Shown here one piece after another: positions 26,496 to 35,558 of a DNA stretch of 64,000 nucleotides. The stretch's first letter is position 1, and every line of letters begins with the position of its first letter. The notes under the pieces were generated by a model, which did not search any database, was not told where the DNA came from, and worked only from the letters and a program-made list of their open reading frames with translations. Position numbers and translations under genes: made by a program. The stretch covers positions 1 to 64,000 of the forward strand of contig CAYQAS010000004.1 of the NCBI GenBank assembly GCA_964415525.1, written 5' to 3'. Origin of the DNA: CAZPUI01 sp964415525. GTDB lineage: Bacteria > Acidobacteriota > Holophagae > Holophagales > Holophagaceae.

Positions 26496-27985
26496 ACAAG
26501 ACCCACTCCGCCCTCGCCACTCTTGGCTTCGCCCTGCTCTTCGTGGTCGCCCATACCTTCCCGTATCCCGGGGTGGTTGGCGTCGTGGGTTGCCTGCTCG
26601 GCTTCGCGATGCTGACCGCCATGGCCGGACTGGTGGTGCGGGGCCTGGGCCTCCGATGGCTCTGGCTGGCCTACGTCCTGGGCTTCCTGGGCATGTTCCA
26701 TTGGATGCCCCGGATGATCTCCGTGATGGGCGGGATGCCCCTGCCCGCGGGCTTTGCAGGCCTCGCCCTCTTCAGCGGCTATGAGTCCATCGGACCCGTG
26801 CTCGCCATGGCCCTGTTCCGCGCCCTCTACCGGCGTCAGCGTCCTGTGGCGGCCACCCTCGTCACCGCCGGCGCCATCGTCGCCTGGGAGGCGTTGGGCT
26901 GGCACATCTATCCCATCAACTGGGCCTACAGCCTGGGCGCCGTGCCCGTCCTGGCCCGCGCCACGGCCTTCACCGGCTCCTGGGGCGCCGCGGCCCTGAT
27001 GTGGGTCGCGGGGCTCTGGAGCGGGATGAAGCTGGCGGAAGGCGACCGTTCGTGGAAGGGCTGGGGGGCCCAAGTGGCTCTGATCGCGCTGTTTGCGGGT
27101 CTCGGCAGTGCCTGGTATCTGCTGCCCCGCGCCCCCCGCAAGGTGGCCGATGTAGTGATGGTGCAGCCGAACTTTCCACCTGGACGCGCCATTCCCGGCA
27201 TGGAGGCCATCGGTTGGAACCTGACCGAGCAGGCCATGACCCAGGCCGCGCTCCCGAAGGCCGATGCCCCGACCCTCGTACTCTGGGCAGAGAGCAGCAT
27301 CCTGGGCTGGGACCACCGCGGCCCTGTGCCCGCCCTCACCCAGGCAGCCCAGAAGCACGGCGTGACCTGGATCTTCGGAACGGAAGGCGGGGCCATGAAC
27401 CTCGTGCGGGCCGAAGGCGGTGGTCAGCCCCCCATGGTGCTCGGCAAGGTCTATCCCATGCCCTTCGGCGAGCGCATGCCGGGGCCCGAAGGCCTGCGGC
27501 AGTGGCTGGACCAGCAAACCAACCGGCTCAGCCAAGTGCCTGGCACCCTCACGCCTCAGTCCTCCTTCGACATGGCGAGCCCGAACGGCCCCATCCGCAT
27601 CCACTCCGTCATCTGCAACGAGGCCCTGATGCCCGCCCGGGTGGTGGAAGGCCTCGCCATCGCCGGGGGGGATCTCCTCACCAACCACACCAACGACGGC
27701 TGGTTCGACCGGAGCCTCGCCACAGACCAGCACGCGGGGCAGATCCGCCTGCGGGCGCCGGAAATGGGCATCCCCCTCCTCCGCGCCACCCTCACCGGCA
27801 AGAGCGGCATCTTCCGGGAGGACGGCACCTGGGAACTCTGGGGCGAAGCCCAGACGGAGGCCACGCACACCTTCCGGCTCGACTGGCAGCCGGTGAAGAC
27901 GCCCTGGCGCAACGCCGGATGGCGCTGGAGCCTGCTGGTGGCCTATGTGGCGATGACTGGTTGGGTGCTCGTGCGGCGGCACTGA
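26492..27985 (+). CDS. lnt: Apolipoprotein N-acyltransferase
   Basis: This is a 497-residue inner-membrane enzyme. Several N-terminal transmembrane helices (residues 1-215) are followed by a nitrilase-fold domain facing the periplasm. The catalytic triad is visible as Glu in LWAESSI, Lys in GKVYPMPFGE and Cys in VICNEALMP. Lnt adds the third acyl chain to the N-terminal cysteine of lipoproteins, the last step of maturation in Gram-negative bacteria. The GTG start overlaps the methyltransferase stop (GTGA). The Cys is followed by Asn-Glu rather than the commoner Tyr-Glu, a minor variation. Confidence 0.92.
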   Translation: MNKTHSALATLGFALLFVVAHTFPYPGVVGVVGCLLGFAMLTAMAGLVVRGLGLRWLWLAYVLGFLGMFHWMPRMISVMGGMPLPAGFAGLALFSGYESIGPVLAMALFRALYRRQRPVAATLVTAGAIVAWEALGWHIYPINWAYSLGAVPVLARATAFTGSWGAAALMWVAGLWSGMKLAEGDRSWKGWGAQVALIALFAGLGSAWYLLPRAPRKVADVVMVQPNFPPGRAIPGMEAIGWNLTEQAMTQAALPKADAPTLVLWAESSILGWDHRGPVPALTQAAQKHGVTWIFGTEGGAMNLVRAEGGGQPPMVLGKVYPMPFGERMPGPEGLRQWLDQQTNRLSQVPGTLTPQSSFDMASPNGPIRIHSVICNEALMPARVVEGLAIAGGDLLTNHTNDGWFDRSLATDQHAGQIRLRAPEMGIPLLRATLTGKSGIFREDGTWELWGEAQTEATHTFRLDWQPVKTPWRNAGWRWSLLVAYVAMTGWVLVRRH

Positions 27986-28477
27986 AGGCGCTCAGCACTT
28001 CGGACCTTTCCTCCCAGAAGGCCGCGCCAAATCGTGGCTCTGGTGTTCACGAGAGAGACAAAGCCCTTCACCCCTTACATCCTTGTTCTCATCTTCTTTC
28101 AAAAGAACGTTTAACAAGGATGAAAGGAATCAAAGGGATGACTGCAGCAGGCGTTGCCTGCCCTGCCCTTCCCGTCTCCAATCTTGGGGCTGGACATGTC
28201 GGTGAACTCGGGACTCGAAGCCAATCGTCCAAACATCGAAAGCCCGGGCTGGGAATCCCATCTGTTGAACGCAACTCCGTATCAACGCACTTGGATCGCC
28301 ATGCATCGCCGCCTTGAGGTGCTTTTTGCCGGAGATGAACGCGATGGACGACGAAAAATGAAAAACCCGGCTCAAGCGCTGACGTGAACCATTCCGGGTC
28401 AAGGACGAGATTCGACCGTCGGGAGCCATCTTTCCTACCCCATCGTGCTGTACTGGTTTTCCATTAAAGGACCGCCC
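27986..28477. other. 492-bp intergenic region with a fold-back element
   Basis: No convincing gene is present. A 64-codon reading frame (28196-28387) has no Shine-Dalgarno and no recognisable family. The region is less GC-rich than its flanks. It contains the inverted repeat described at 28073-28127 and, near 28445-28470, a TGTACT -10-like hexamer for maf. Confidence 0.5.
28073..28127. repeat. Fold-back (MITE-like) inverted repeat
   Basis: CCTTACATCCTTGTT (28073-28087) pairs with AACAAGGATGAAAGG (28113-28127), 14 of 15 positions matching. A smaller palindrome, TTCTTT-CA-AAAGAA (28094-28107), sits in the loop. Pairing continues weakly outward. Confidence 0.6.
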
Positions 28478-29071
28478 ATGCCCCAGCACCCCATCCTCGC
28501 CTCCGCCAGCCCCCGCCGCCGTCAGTGGCTGGAGGCGCTGCGGATCCCCCACGACATCGTGGTGCCGGACGTGGATGAGACGCCGCTGCCAGACGAGGAT
28601 CCAGCGGCGATGGTGGTGCGCCTCTCGCGCCTGAAGGCGGAGGCGGTGGCGGCGCAGCATCCCGGCCGCTGGGTCATCGCCTCGGATACCACCGTGGCCT
28701 TCGACCACCACAACCTGGGCAAGCCCATGGATGTGGACGACGCCGTGCGCATGGTGCGCCTCATCCAGGGCCGCGCCCACGAGGTCCACACGGGGCTCTG
28801 CCTACTGCGGGATTCCGAGGTCCATACGTTTGTGGATACTGCCGAGGTCTTCATGCGGCCCATCACCGAGGCCCAGGCCCGCTGGTATGCCCAGACGGGC
28901 GAGCCCATGGACAAGGCGGGGGCGTACGCCGCCCAGGGCATCGCGGCGCTCTTCCTCGACCGCATTGAGGGCAGTTTCGCCACGGTGATGGGCTTCCCCG
29001 TGGAGCGCTTCGGCGCCCTGGTGCAGCGACTGGGCCTGCTGGAGACCTGGCTGGGGCTGCCCAAGGGCTGA
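28478..29071 (+). CDS. maf: Maf-family nucleotide pyrophosphatase
   Basis: This is a 197-residue protein, the family's normal length. Motifs in order are LASASPRRRQWLEAL, VIASDTTVAF, LGKPMDVDDAVRM and GEPMDKAGAYAAQG. Maf/YhdE-type enzymes hydrolyse dTTP, UTP and CTP or modified nucleotides to monophosphates and protect against non-canonical pyrimidines; overexpression inhibits septation in some bacteria. The ATG at 28478 is preferred over one 11 codons upstream because AAAGGA lies about 8 nt before it. It is followed by the leaderless mini-ORF and large TPR gene but ends 22 nt before that gene's promoter. Confidence 0.9.
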   Translation: MPQHPILASASPRRRQWLEALRIPHDIVVPDVDETPLPDEDPAAMVVRLSRLKAEAVAAQHPGRWVIASDTTVAFDHHNLGKPMDVDDAVRMVRLIQGRAHEVHTGLCLLRDSEVHTFVDTAEVFMRPITEAQARWYAQTGEPMDKAGAYAAQGIAALFLDRIEGSFATVMGFPVERFGALVQRLGLLETWLGLPKG

Positions 29072-29093
29072 GCCCTCGGCTGCGGATCCCTTG

Positions 29094-29099
29094 TACACT
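29094..29099 (+). promoter_or_regulatory. -10 element with leaderless geometry ahead of a mini-ORF
   Basis: TACACT is followed by CCGTCC and then ATG at 29106, the same 6-nt spacing as five other promoters here. This places the predicted transcript start at the ATG of a 15-codon reading frame. Confidence 0.5.
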
Positions 29100-29105
29100 C
29101 CGTCC

Positions 29106-29153
29106 ATGCCTCTTTCATTTGCCCAACCCCGCCGCCCAAGGAGCCTGTCGTGA
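29106..29153 (+). CDS. Predicted leaderless upstream mini-ORF
   Basis: This is a 15-codon reading frame, MPLSFAQPRRPRSLS, whose ATG lies exactly 6 nt after TACACT. It runs across the Shine-Dalgarno (AAGGAG) of the next gene, and its TGA overlaps that gene's GTG start (GTGA). The geometry suits a translated leader whose ribosomes terminate on the start codon of the large downstream gene, coupling the two. It is rich in Arg and Pro. Whether it is translated is unknown. Confidence 0.4.
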   Translation: MPLSFAQPRRPRSLS

Positions 29154-32100
29154 GCCAAGCCTGGACGCTCTCCGGAGGCAGCTACACCGAGCTCTCCGAC
29201 CTGGGGTCGTCGCCCCATGCCGGACTCAGTTGGCATGTGGTGCGGGATGAGCGGGACGGCTCCCGGCACCTGCTCCAACTCTGGAACCCGGCCCCTCCCA
29301 CCCGGGATCTGGACCGCCTCAAGCACACCTTCCTGCAGCGCCTCACGGCCCCTCTCCTGGAGGACCTCAGGGATGTGCACTTCGGCTATTCCGAACGCCA
29401 GGCCTGGTTCCTCCAGAAGCTCGTGGGCACGCCCGTGGACAGCCTCTGGGCGGACCTTGGCTGGAAACAGCGGGCGGCCTTCCTCCAGCACCTCCAGGGA
29501 CTCGATGCGGCGACTCCCGCGCGGGTGTGGCATCCCGAGGTGATCGGGGTCGCCCGGGGCCGGGTGTTCGTGCCTCGCGCCTTGGGTGGGGTTCCCTCCG
29601 ACTTCGACGGCTTCACAGAAAAACTGCGCCAGAGCCCGGAGGCCACGGTGGCCGAAACCTCGTGGCCCTGGGAGGAGCCGCCGGAGCTCAGTGAGGCGCG
29701 CTACCTGCCTTCCCGGGGACGCCAGCAGGAGCTGACCTATCTGAAGAGCCTGATGTATGGCCTTACGGCGCCCCTTCCCATGGAGCGCATCATTGTCGTC
29801 CAAGGCGAAAAAGGACTCGGCCAGGACGCCATGACCCGTTGGGCCGCCGCCGCCGCCGAGAGCGAGGGCATCTGGGTCACCCGCCTCCGGGTCGTCCACG
29901 GCGAAGGCGCCGGGCACCTGCTCGGGCGGCTGGTCACGGAGCTGATCCAGGGTCTCGAGGCGGATTTCTACGCCTCCTCCCCCGAAGCGGCCCGCCGCCT
30001 CAGCCGCCGGGTTGGTAATTTCGCCTTCCTCCGGGGCGGCCTGCGTATTCCAGATGAGGGACCGGTGCTGGAACCGGAAGAGATCAAGGCGGCCATCCAG
30101 GCCATCGCATTCGCCCACGCCCGCCATCCCCGCCTCATCCAGATCCAGGGCATCGAGCGGAGCGGACCGGAGATCCTCGACCTCCTCACCCATCTGGCCC
30201 TCGACGGTAGCCTGCCGTGGTTCTTCAGCTGCGATGCCGCCACACCCACCAGTGCCTTGAAGACCTTCCTCAGCGCCCTCCACGCCGATCGCCACCTGGC
30301 GGTGCTGCAACTCAACCGGCTGGAGGATGGCGACCTGAAGGACATCATCTTGGACCTCCTGGGCAGCCACGGACTGCCGGAGGCGGTCTCTCAGGCCTTC
30401 TGCCACGCGGGCCTCGGCAATCCCTCCCTCCTTGGTTCCCTCCTGGAACGGTCCCAGCTGGATGGGGCCCTGCTCTGGCAGGACGGACGCTGGGTCTGGC
30501 GCAGCGAGGCCCAGCCCCCCGTGCCCAGCGGCGGTGATCTGGGCATGGAGATCCTCACGGGGCGCCTGAAGCGGCTCAAGGCGCCCTCCGCGTCCCTGGT
30601 GCGAGCCCTGGCCCTGGCGGATCATCCCCTGCCCCTTGAGGTCCTCGGTCGAGCCGTGGGCCTGGCGGGCGATCCCTTCGAAGAGGCCCTCCAGACCCCC
30701 ATCAACCTGAAGCTGGCGGTCATTCAGGATGGACAGGCCCGGCTGCAGGAAGGCCTTCGAGAGGCGGTGATGGGCAGCATGGCCCCGCCGGAGCTCACGC
30801 GCAGCGCCCGTTCCCTCCTCAAGGCGCTAGAGGGCAGCGCCGTGGCCGTGCCACCCGTCCGCCTGATCTCCCTGGCAATGGACGAGGCCACCGCCCTCTC
30901 CCACGTGTTGCGGGCCATCGAGCAGCCCCCGCCCTCCCCCAAAGAGGCAGAGTGGGTCGTGCACCAGTCCATGGCCCTGCGACCCAGCCCGCTCCAACGG
31001 GCGCGGCTCTGGGAATACCTCGCGGACGCGTGGTCCGCCTGCACCACCAAGGGGCGCCTGCCGGCCCAGGGCTTCGGGGATCGCTCCCCCTGGGAGCTGG
31101 CCCTGGATGCGCTCGGCCTGGCCCAGGGCGCCTTCCGGGATGTGGAGGTCGCGGAGGATCCCCAGGGAGCCATCCTCTCCCTCCATGCCCGCCTGCTCCA
31201 GAAGAAGGCCCGCCTCGAGCTGCGCCTCCATCGACTCCCCGAGGCCCAGCAGTCCATCCAGACCCTGGCAGCCCTCCTCGCGGATCACCCGCTGCATCCC
31301 GAACAGCCTCGCCTGCGCATGCTCCTGGGGCGGCTGCACCTCCAGGAGGGCTACACGAACAAGGCCGTGAAGGCCTTCGAGGAGGGCCTCCAGCTCGTGG
31401 GCAAGCCCGAGCAGGAACAGGGACGCCTGGATCAGGTCTCGCTGCTCCTGAATCTGGGCCGCACGCTTGCTCAGAAGGCGCACTTCCAGCGCGCCCTGAC
31501 ACTCCTCCAGTCCGCCCATCGCATCCTGGAGCACGACCAGGATCCCCGGCGCCTGGTGCGGGTGCTCATCGCCCTCGCCCATCTCCACACGGCCCTGGGC
31601 CAGCCGGATGCCACCTACGGCCACCTGCGAAACGCCCTCCACACGGCACGCCTGTTGGACGATCTTGAGCTCCTGGGCGAGTGCCACATGGCCGTGGGCA
31701 CCTTCCGAGGTTTCGAGGATGCGCTGGACGTGTCCCTGGGGCACCTCGAGAAGGCCTACGTCTGTTTCTCCCGGCTGGGGGACCGTCGCTCCATGGCCCA
31801 CGCCGGGCTGTGGTGCGCCTGGGCCTTGGCGGCCCTGGGGGACCGCATGGAAAGCGAGCTGCACATGCTTCGCACCCTGGGGGAACTGGGCACCGTCACC
31901 CGCCCCCGGGACAAGGGGGACTTCCTCTTCCTGCAGGCGGAGATCGCGACCCACGCCAATGCCCATCGGGATGCGGCCCGGCTCTACCTTCAGGCAGCGG
32001 AGACCTTCGAGGCCGCCGGTCTCGGCTGGCGGGAGCGTCTGGCCTGGCTGCGCCGGATCCAAGCCCTGGCCCAGGACGGACCGAGCGAGGCGGCACATGG

Positions 32101-32569
32101 CGCCTGGACGCAGTTGGAGCAACTCAAGGCATCCTCAGAGGGTTCTGGTTCCCGCTGGCTCGAACTGGAGTGGCACCGCGCCCACGGCCTCCTGCTGGGT
32201 CAGCTGGATCAGGCGGAGACCGTCGCCGCGGAATCCCTGGGAGCCTGGAACTGTGTACTCGCCGCCGCGCGCCAGCTTCGTTTCCACGGCGTCATCATCC
32301 AGGCCTGCGTGGAGTCCGCCGCGGTCCTGCTCGCCCGGGGAGAGCGCCTCGGCGCCCTCAGCCGCCTTCAGGAGGCGGGCACGAGTTTCCACATCGTCTG
32401 GTCCCACGTGCCCGACGAGCGCAGCTCTGCTTTCCTCGGACGGCCCGACATCCAGCGGTTCCGCAAGGTCACCGAAGCCGCCGGTCTGCCCTTCACGCTC
32501 CCGGAGCGCTCCGATCCTCTGTCAGACTGGACGCCCACCCAGAACCACATCGGGGTGGCACTGCCTTGA
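29150..32569 (+). CDS. Large degenerate kinase-like/AAA ATPase-like protein with TPR repeats
   Basis: This is a 1139-residue protein that I could not match to a named family. Residues 1-150 resemble a worn-down protein kinase lobe. Residues about 185-470 follow the AAA_16/STAND layout: a GRQQEL entry motif, a P-loop, a Walker B-like region (RLIQIQGIERSG) and an LNRLEDGDLKDIILDLLG segment. The P-loop reads GEKGLGQD (219-226), with Gln for the essential Lys and Asp for Ser/Thr, and the Walker B acids are missing. ATP hydrolysis is therefore unlikely. Residues about 600-1110 are TPR-like helical repeats. It is 10 nt ahead of panB and is translationally linked to a leader ORF. Confidence 0.7.
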   Translation: MSQAWTLSGGSYTELSDLGSSPHAGLSWHVVRDERDGSRHLLQLWNPAPPTRDLDRLKHTFLQRLTAPLLEDLRDVHFGYSERQAWFLQKLVGTPVDSLWADLGWKQRAAFLQHLQGLDAATPARVWHPEVIGVARGRVFVPRALGGVPSDFDGFTEKLRQSPEATVAETSWPWEEPPELSEARYLPSRGRQQELTYLKSLMYGLTAPLPMERIIVVQGEKGLGQDAMTRWAAAAAESEGIWVTRLRVVHGEGAGHLLGRLVTELIQGLEADFYASSPEAARRLSRRVGNFAFLRGGLRIPDEGPVLEPEEIKAAIQAIAFAHARHPRLIQIQGIERSGPEILDLLTHLALDGSLPWFFSCDAATPTSALKTFLSALHADRHLAVLQLNRLEDGDLKDIILDLLGSHGLPEAVSQAFCHAGLGNPSLLGSLLERSQLDGALLWQDGRWVWRSEAQPPVPSGGDLGMEILTGRLKRLKAPSASLVRALALADHPLPLEVLGRAVGLAGDPFEEALQTPINLKLAVIQDGQARLQEGLREAVMGSMAPPELTRSARSLLKALEGSAVAVPPVRLISLAMDEATALSHVLRAIEQPPPSPKEAEWVVHQSMALRPSPLQRARLWEYLADAWSACTTKGRLPAQGFGDRSPWELALDALGLAQGAFRDVEVAEDPQGAILSLHARLLQKKARLELRLHRLPEAQQSIQTLAALLADHPLHPEQPRLRMLLGRLHLQEGYTNKAVKAFEEGLQLVGKPEQEQGRLDQVSLLLNLGRTLAQKAHFQRALTLLQSAHRILEHDQDPRRLVRVLIALAHLHTALGQPDATYGHLRNALHTARLLDDLELLGECHMAVGTFRGFEDALDVSLGHLEKAYVCFSRLGDRRSMAHAGLWCAWALAALGDRMESELHMLRTLGELGTVTRPRDKGDFLFLQAEIATHANAHRDAARLYLQAAETFEAAGLGWRERLAWLRRIQALAQDGPSEAAHGAWTQLEQLKASSEGSGSRWLELEWHRAHGLLLGQLDQAETVAAESLGAWNCVLAAARQLRFHGVIIQACVESAAVLLARGERLGALSRLQEAGTSFHIVWSHVPDERSSAFLGRPDIQRFRKVTEAAGLPFTLPERSDPLSDWTPTQNHIGVALP

Positions 32570-32579
32570 CACCGACACC

Positions 32580-33476
32580 ATGAGCACAGCCCCCCGATTC
32601 CAGCATCAAGCCACCCTGGCGGACCTCGAGAAGCGGGTCCGGGAGGGCCGCAAGCTCGTGATGCTCACGGCCTACGACGCGCCCACCGCCCAGATCGCGG
32701 ATGCGGCCGGGGTCGACATGATCCTGGTGGGCGACTCACTGGGCAACGTCGTGCTGGGCTTCGACAACACCCTGCCCGTCACCCTCGCGATGCTGAATCA
32801 CCATCTGGAAGCCGTGGTGCGGACCCGTCCCCGGGCCTTTCTCATGGCCGACATGCCCTACCTCAGCTATCACCTGGGGAACGAGGAGGCCATCCGCGCC
32901 GCGGGCGGTTTCATGCAGCGCGGGGCGCAGGCGGTGAAGCTCGAAGGCGGCGCCAAGCGTATCCCCGTGGTCAAGGCCCTGCTGGATGCGGAGATCCCGG
33001 TCATGGGCCACCTCGGCCTTACGCCCCAGAGTATTCACGCCATGGGCGGCTACAAGGTCCAGGGACGGGACGGCGATGCGGCGATCACCCTCCTCGATGA
33101 CGCGCTGCGGCTTCAGGACGCCGGCTGTTTCTCCATCCTGCTGGAAGGCATCCCCGCGGAACTCGCCCACCGCGTGACGGAGGCGCTGGAGGTGCCCACC
33201 ATCGGCATCGGCGCTGGACCCCACTGCTCCGGCCAGGTGCTCGTATTCCACGACCTGCTGGGTCTGCTGGAAGGGGCGCCGCCCAAGTTCGTGCGCACCT
33301 ACCTGCACGGCCGCGAACTCATGATCCAGTCCATCCAGGCCTGGACGGTCGACATTCAAGAGGGTTCCTTCCCCGGTCCGAAGGAGTCCTATATGCTTCC
33401 CGATGCCGCCCGCAAGCGCCTCGATGCCTGGCGGTCCCCTCAGCCGAAGACGGGCGAGGGGCCAACAAAACCTTAG
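32580..33476 (+). CDS. panB: 3-methyl-2-oxobutanoate hydroxymethyltransferase
   Basis: This is a 298-residue TIM-barrel enzyme. It carries LTAYDAPTAQIADAAGVDMILVGDSLG (cited in part as VDMILVGDSLG), VKLEGG, GHLGLTPQS and IGIGAGPHCSGQVLV, all PanB signatures. Asp residues in GDS and ADMPY bind magnesium. It makes ketopantoate from ketoisovalerate and methylene-tetrahydrofolate, the first step of pantothenate synthesis. The ATG at 32580 follows the TPR protein stop by 10 nt, and panC starts 12 nt after its stop. This places it inside an operon. Confidence 0.95.
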   Translation: MSTAPRFQHQATLADLEKRVREGRKLVMLTAYDAPTAQIADAAGVDMILVGDSLGNVVLGFDNTLPVTLAMLNHHLEAVVRTRPRAFLMADMPYLSYHLGNEEAIRAAGGFMQRGAQAVKLEGGAKRIPVVKALLDAEIPVMGHLGLTPQSIHAMGGYKVQGRDGDAAITLLDDALRLQDAGCFSILLEGIPAELAHRVTEALEVPTIGIGAGPHCSGQVLVFHDLLGLLEGAPPKFVRTYLHGRELMIQSIQAWTVDIQEGSFPGPKESYMLPDAARKRLDAWRSPQPKTGEGPTKP

Positions 33477-33488
33477 GAGTGCCTGACT

Positions 33489-34379
33489 GTGTCCATGCGA
33501 GTCGTCCGAACGATTGCCGAACTGCGCACTGCCCTGAAGCCCCTCCGGGATCAGGGGCAGACCATCGGCTTCGTGCCCACCATGGGGTATCTGCACGAGG
33601 GGCATTGCGCCCTGATCCGCCACAGCGCAGCCCGCTGCGATACCACGGTGGTCAGCATCTTCGTGAACCCCACCCAGTTCGGCCCCAGCGAGGATCTGGC
33701 CACCTACCCCAGGGACCTCGACCGGGATCAGGCCCTCTGCCTCAAGCACGGCGCCAAGCTGCTCTTCCTGCCCGAGCCCTCCGAGATCTATCCCACCGGC
33801 TACAACACCTTCGTGGAACCGGGGATGTTGGCGGATGCCCTGTGCGGCAAGCACCGCCCTGGCCATTTCCGCGGCGTCGCCACCGTGGTCGCGAAGCTCT
33901 TCAACATGGTCCAGCCGGATCTCGCCTTTTTCGGCCAGAAGGACCTGCAGCAGGTGGTCATCATCCGCCGCCTCGTGCGCGACCTGAACCTGCCGGTGGA
34001 CATCGTCATGATCCCCACCGTCCGCGAGCCGGACGGCCTGGCCATGAGTTCCCGCAACGTCTACCTCTCCCGGGAAGAGCGCGAGCGCGCGCTCTCTCTC
34101 AGCCGCGGCCTCAAAGCCGCCGAGGCCGCCTTCGCCGCGGGCGAACGCCGGGTGAACACGCTGCTCGAACTGACCCGAAACGAGCTGAAGGCCGTGGACG
34201 AGATTCAGTACCTTGAGCTGGTGGACGCCCACACCCTGGACAGCCTCGTCGGCTCCCTGGTGCGCGCCGCCGCCATCTGTGTGGCCGCCTACGTCGGCAA
34301 GACGCGCCTGATCGACAACGTGCTGCTCACCCCCAGCGCCGAGGACACCCAGGAGCTCAGCTTCCCTGCGGGGCACTGA
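33489..34379 (+). CDS. panC: Pantothenate synthetase
   Basis: This is a 296-residue enzyme that joins pantoate and beta-alanine using ATP. The nucleotidyl-transferase motifs are clear: PTMGYLHEGHCALIR (with HxGH), FVNPTQFG, KHRPGHFRGV, FFGQKDLQQ and SSRN. A GTG at 33489 is preferred as start because AGGAG lies 10 nt upstream; the ATG two codons later is 16 nt away from it. It lies 12 nt after panB and 7 nt before hemW, so the three are co-transcribed. No panD is seen in the window. Confidence 0.95.
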   Translation: MSMRVVRTIAELRTALKPLRDQGQTIGFVPTMGYLHEGHCALIRHSAARCDTTVVSIFVNPTQFGPSEDLATYPRDLDRDQALCLKHGAKLLFLPEPSEIYPTGYNTFVEPGMLADALCGKHRPGHFRGVATVVAKLFNMVQPDLAFFGQKDLQQVVIIRRLVRDLNLPVDIVMIPTVREPDGLAMSSRNVYLSREERERALSLSRGLKAAEAAFAAGERRVNTLLELTRNELKAVDEIQYLELVDAHTLDSLVGSLVRAAAICVAAYVGKTRLIDNVLLTPSAEDTQELSFPAGH

Positions 34380-34386
34380 GGTTCGG

Positions 34387-35538
34387 ATGCAGCCGCGGCC
34401 ACTGAGTCTCGAAGGGCCGCTTGGACTCTACCTGCACATCCCCTTCTGCCGGGATCGCTGCACGTACTGCTCCTTTGCCACCACCCGGGATACGAGCCTC
34501 CAGGGCGCGGTTCTGAATCGCCTCAGCTCCGAACTCCGGGGCTGGGGTGAAGCCTTGGAGCGGCCCCCGGTGGACACGCTCTATCTAGGGGGCGGCACAC
34601 CGTCGATCCTCTCGCATTCGGAATTGAAAGCCCTGATCCAGACCGCCCGCGGCGCCTTCGACCTCGACGACGTGGAAGAAGCCACCCTGGAAGCCAACCC
34701 CGGCACGGTGGATCCGGCCTGGCTGGAAGGTGCCCGACGCCTCGGCTTCGACCGCCTGAGCTTCGGCATCCAGGCCCTGGATGACGATCTGCTGCGCCGC
34801 CTGGGACGGATCCACGATGCAGGCCAGGGTCTGAGCGCCCTGCGCATGGCCCGGGAAGCGGGCTTCCAACGCCTCAGTGGCGACCTGATGGTGGGCATCC
34901 CCGGCCAGTCCCTCGACCGGGTCCTGGCGGATGCCCGGACCCTGGTGGAATCCGGTTGCGAGCACCTCTCCATCTACCTGCTGGACCTGGATAAGGCCTG
35001 CCCGCTGAAGGCGGAGGTGGATGCCGGGCGCATCGCCCTGCCTTCGGAGGATGCGGTGGCAGATGTCTTCGAGGCCCTCCAGGTGGAACTGCCGCGCCTG
35101 GGACTGGAACCCTACGAGATCAGCAACTACGCCCGCCCCGGCGCCGAGAGCCGCCACAACACCCGCTACTGGCTGCGCCGCCCCTACCTGGGACTGGGCC
35201 CGAGCGCCGCAAGCCATGCCGGTCGACTGCGCTGGACGGAGACCCCCATCCTGCCCGCCTGGGTGGAGGGCCGAGGGGAAACCGATCTTCAGGAACTGGA
35301 TGACGCCGAGGATCTGGCGGAACTTCCCCTCCTGGGCTTTCGCCGGCACGAAGGCGTGGACTGGCAGGCGGTTCGCGCCGAGGGTGCCCACCGCAATTTG
35401 TCGCCTCTGGTGGACAGTTGGGAAGCCGCCCTCGAGCCCTGCTTCCGGGCAGGACTCGTGGTGGCCGAAGGCGGGCGGTGGCGCCTCACCTCCAAAGGCA
35501 TGCTCCTGGGGAACGCGGTCTTCCAGATCTTCGTCTAG
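34387..35538 (+). CDS. hemW: Radical SAM protein HemW (coproporphyrinogen oxidase-like)
   Basis: This is a 383-residue protein. The radical-SAM cluster motif is HIPFCRDRCTYCSF (Cys-x3-Cys-x2-Cys). It is followed by YLGGGTPS, EANPG and FGIQALDDDLLRRLGR. It is shorter than HemN and lacks the HemN N-terminal extension and extra cysteine, which points to HemW. HemW is thought to deliver haem to target proteins and not to oxidise coproporphyrinogen. It is the last gene of the panB-panC-hemW group. Confidence 0.88.
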   Translation: MQPRPLSLEGPLGLYLHIPFCRDRCTYCSFATTRDTSLQGAVLNRLSSELRGWGEALERPPVDTLYLGGGTPSILSHSELKALIQTARGAFDLDDVEEATLEANPGTVDPAWLEGARRLGFDRLSFGIQALDDDLLRRLGRIHDAGQGLSALRMAREAGFQRLSGDLMVGIPGQSLDRVLADARTLVESGCEHLSIYLLDLDKACPLKAEVDAGRIALPSEDAVADVFEALQVELPRLGLEPYEISNYARPGAESRHNTRYWLRRPYLGLGPSAASHAGRLRWTETPILPAWVEGRGETDLQELDDAEDLAELPLLGFRRHEGVDWQAVRAEGAHRNLSPLVDSWEAALEPCFRAGLVVAEGGRWRLTSKGMLLGNAVFQIFV

Positions 35539-35558
35539 AGCTTCGGCGAGATCTCCGG

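Noticed and set aside
28196..28387. A 64-codon plus-strand frame between lnt and maf
   Set aside because: No ribosome-binding site, no recognisable family and no promoter of its own.
34387..35538. Reading hemW as hemN (coproporphyrinogen III dehydrogenase)
   Set aside because: Length (383 residues) and the absence of the HemN N-terminal extension fit HemW better.
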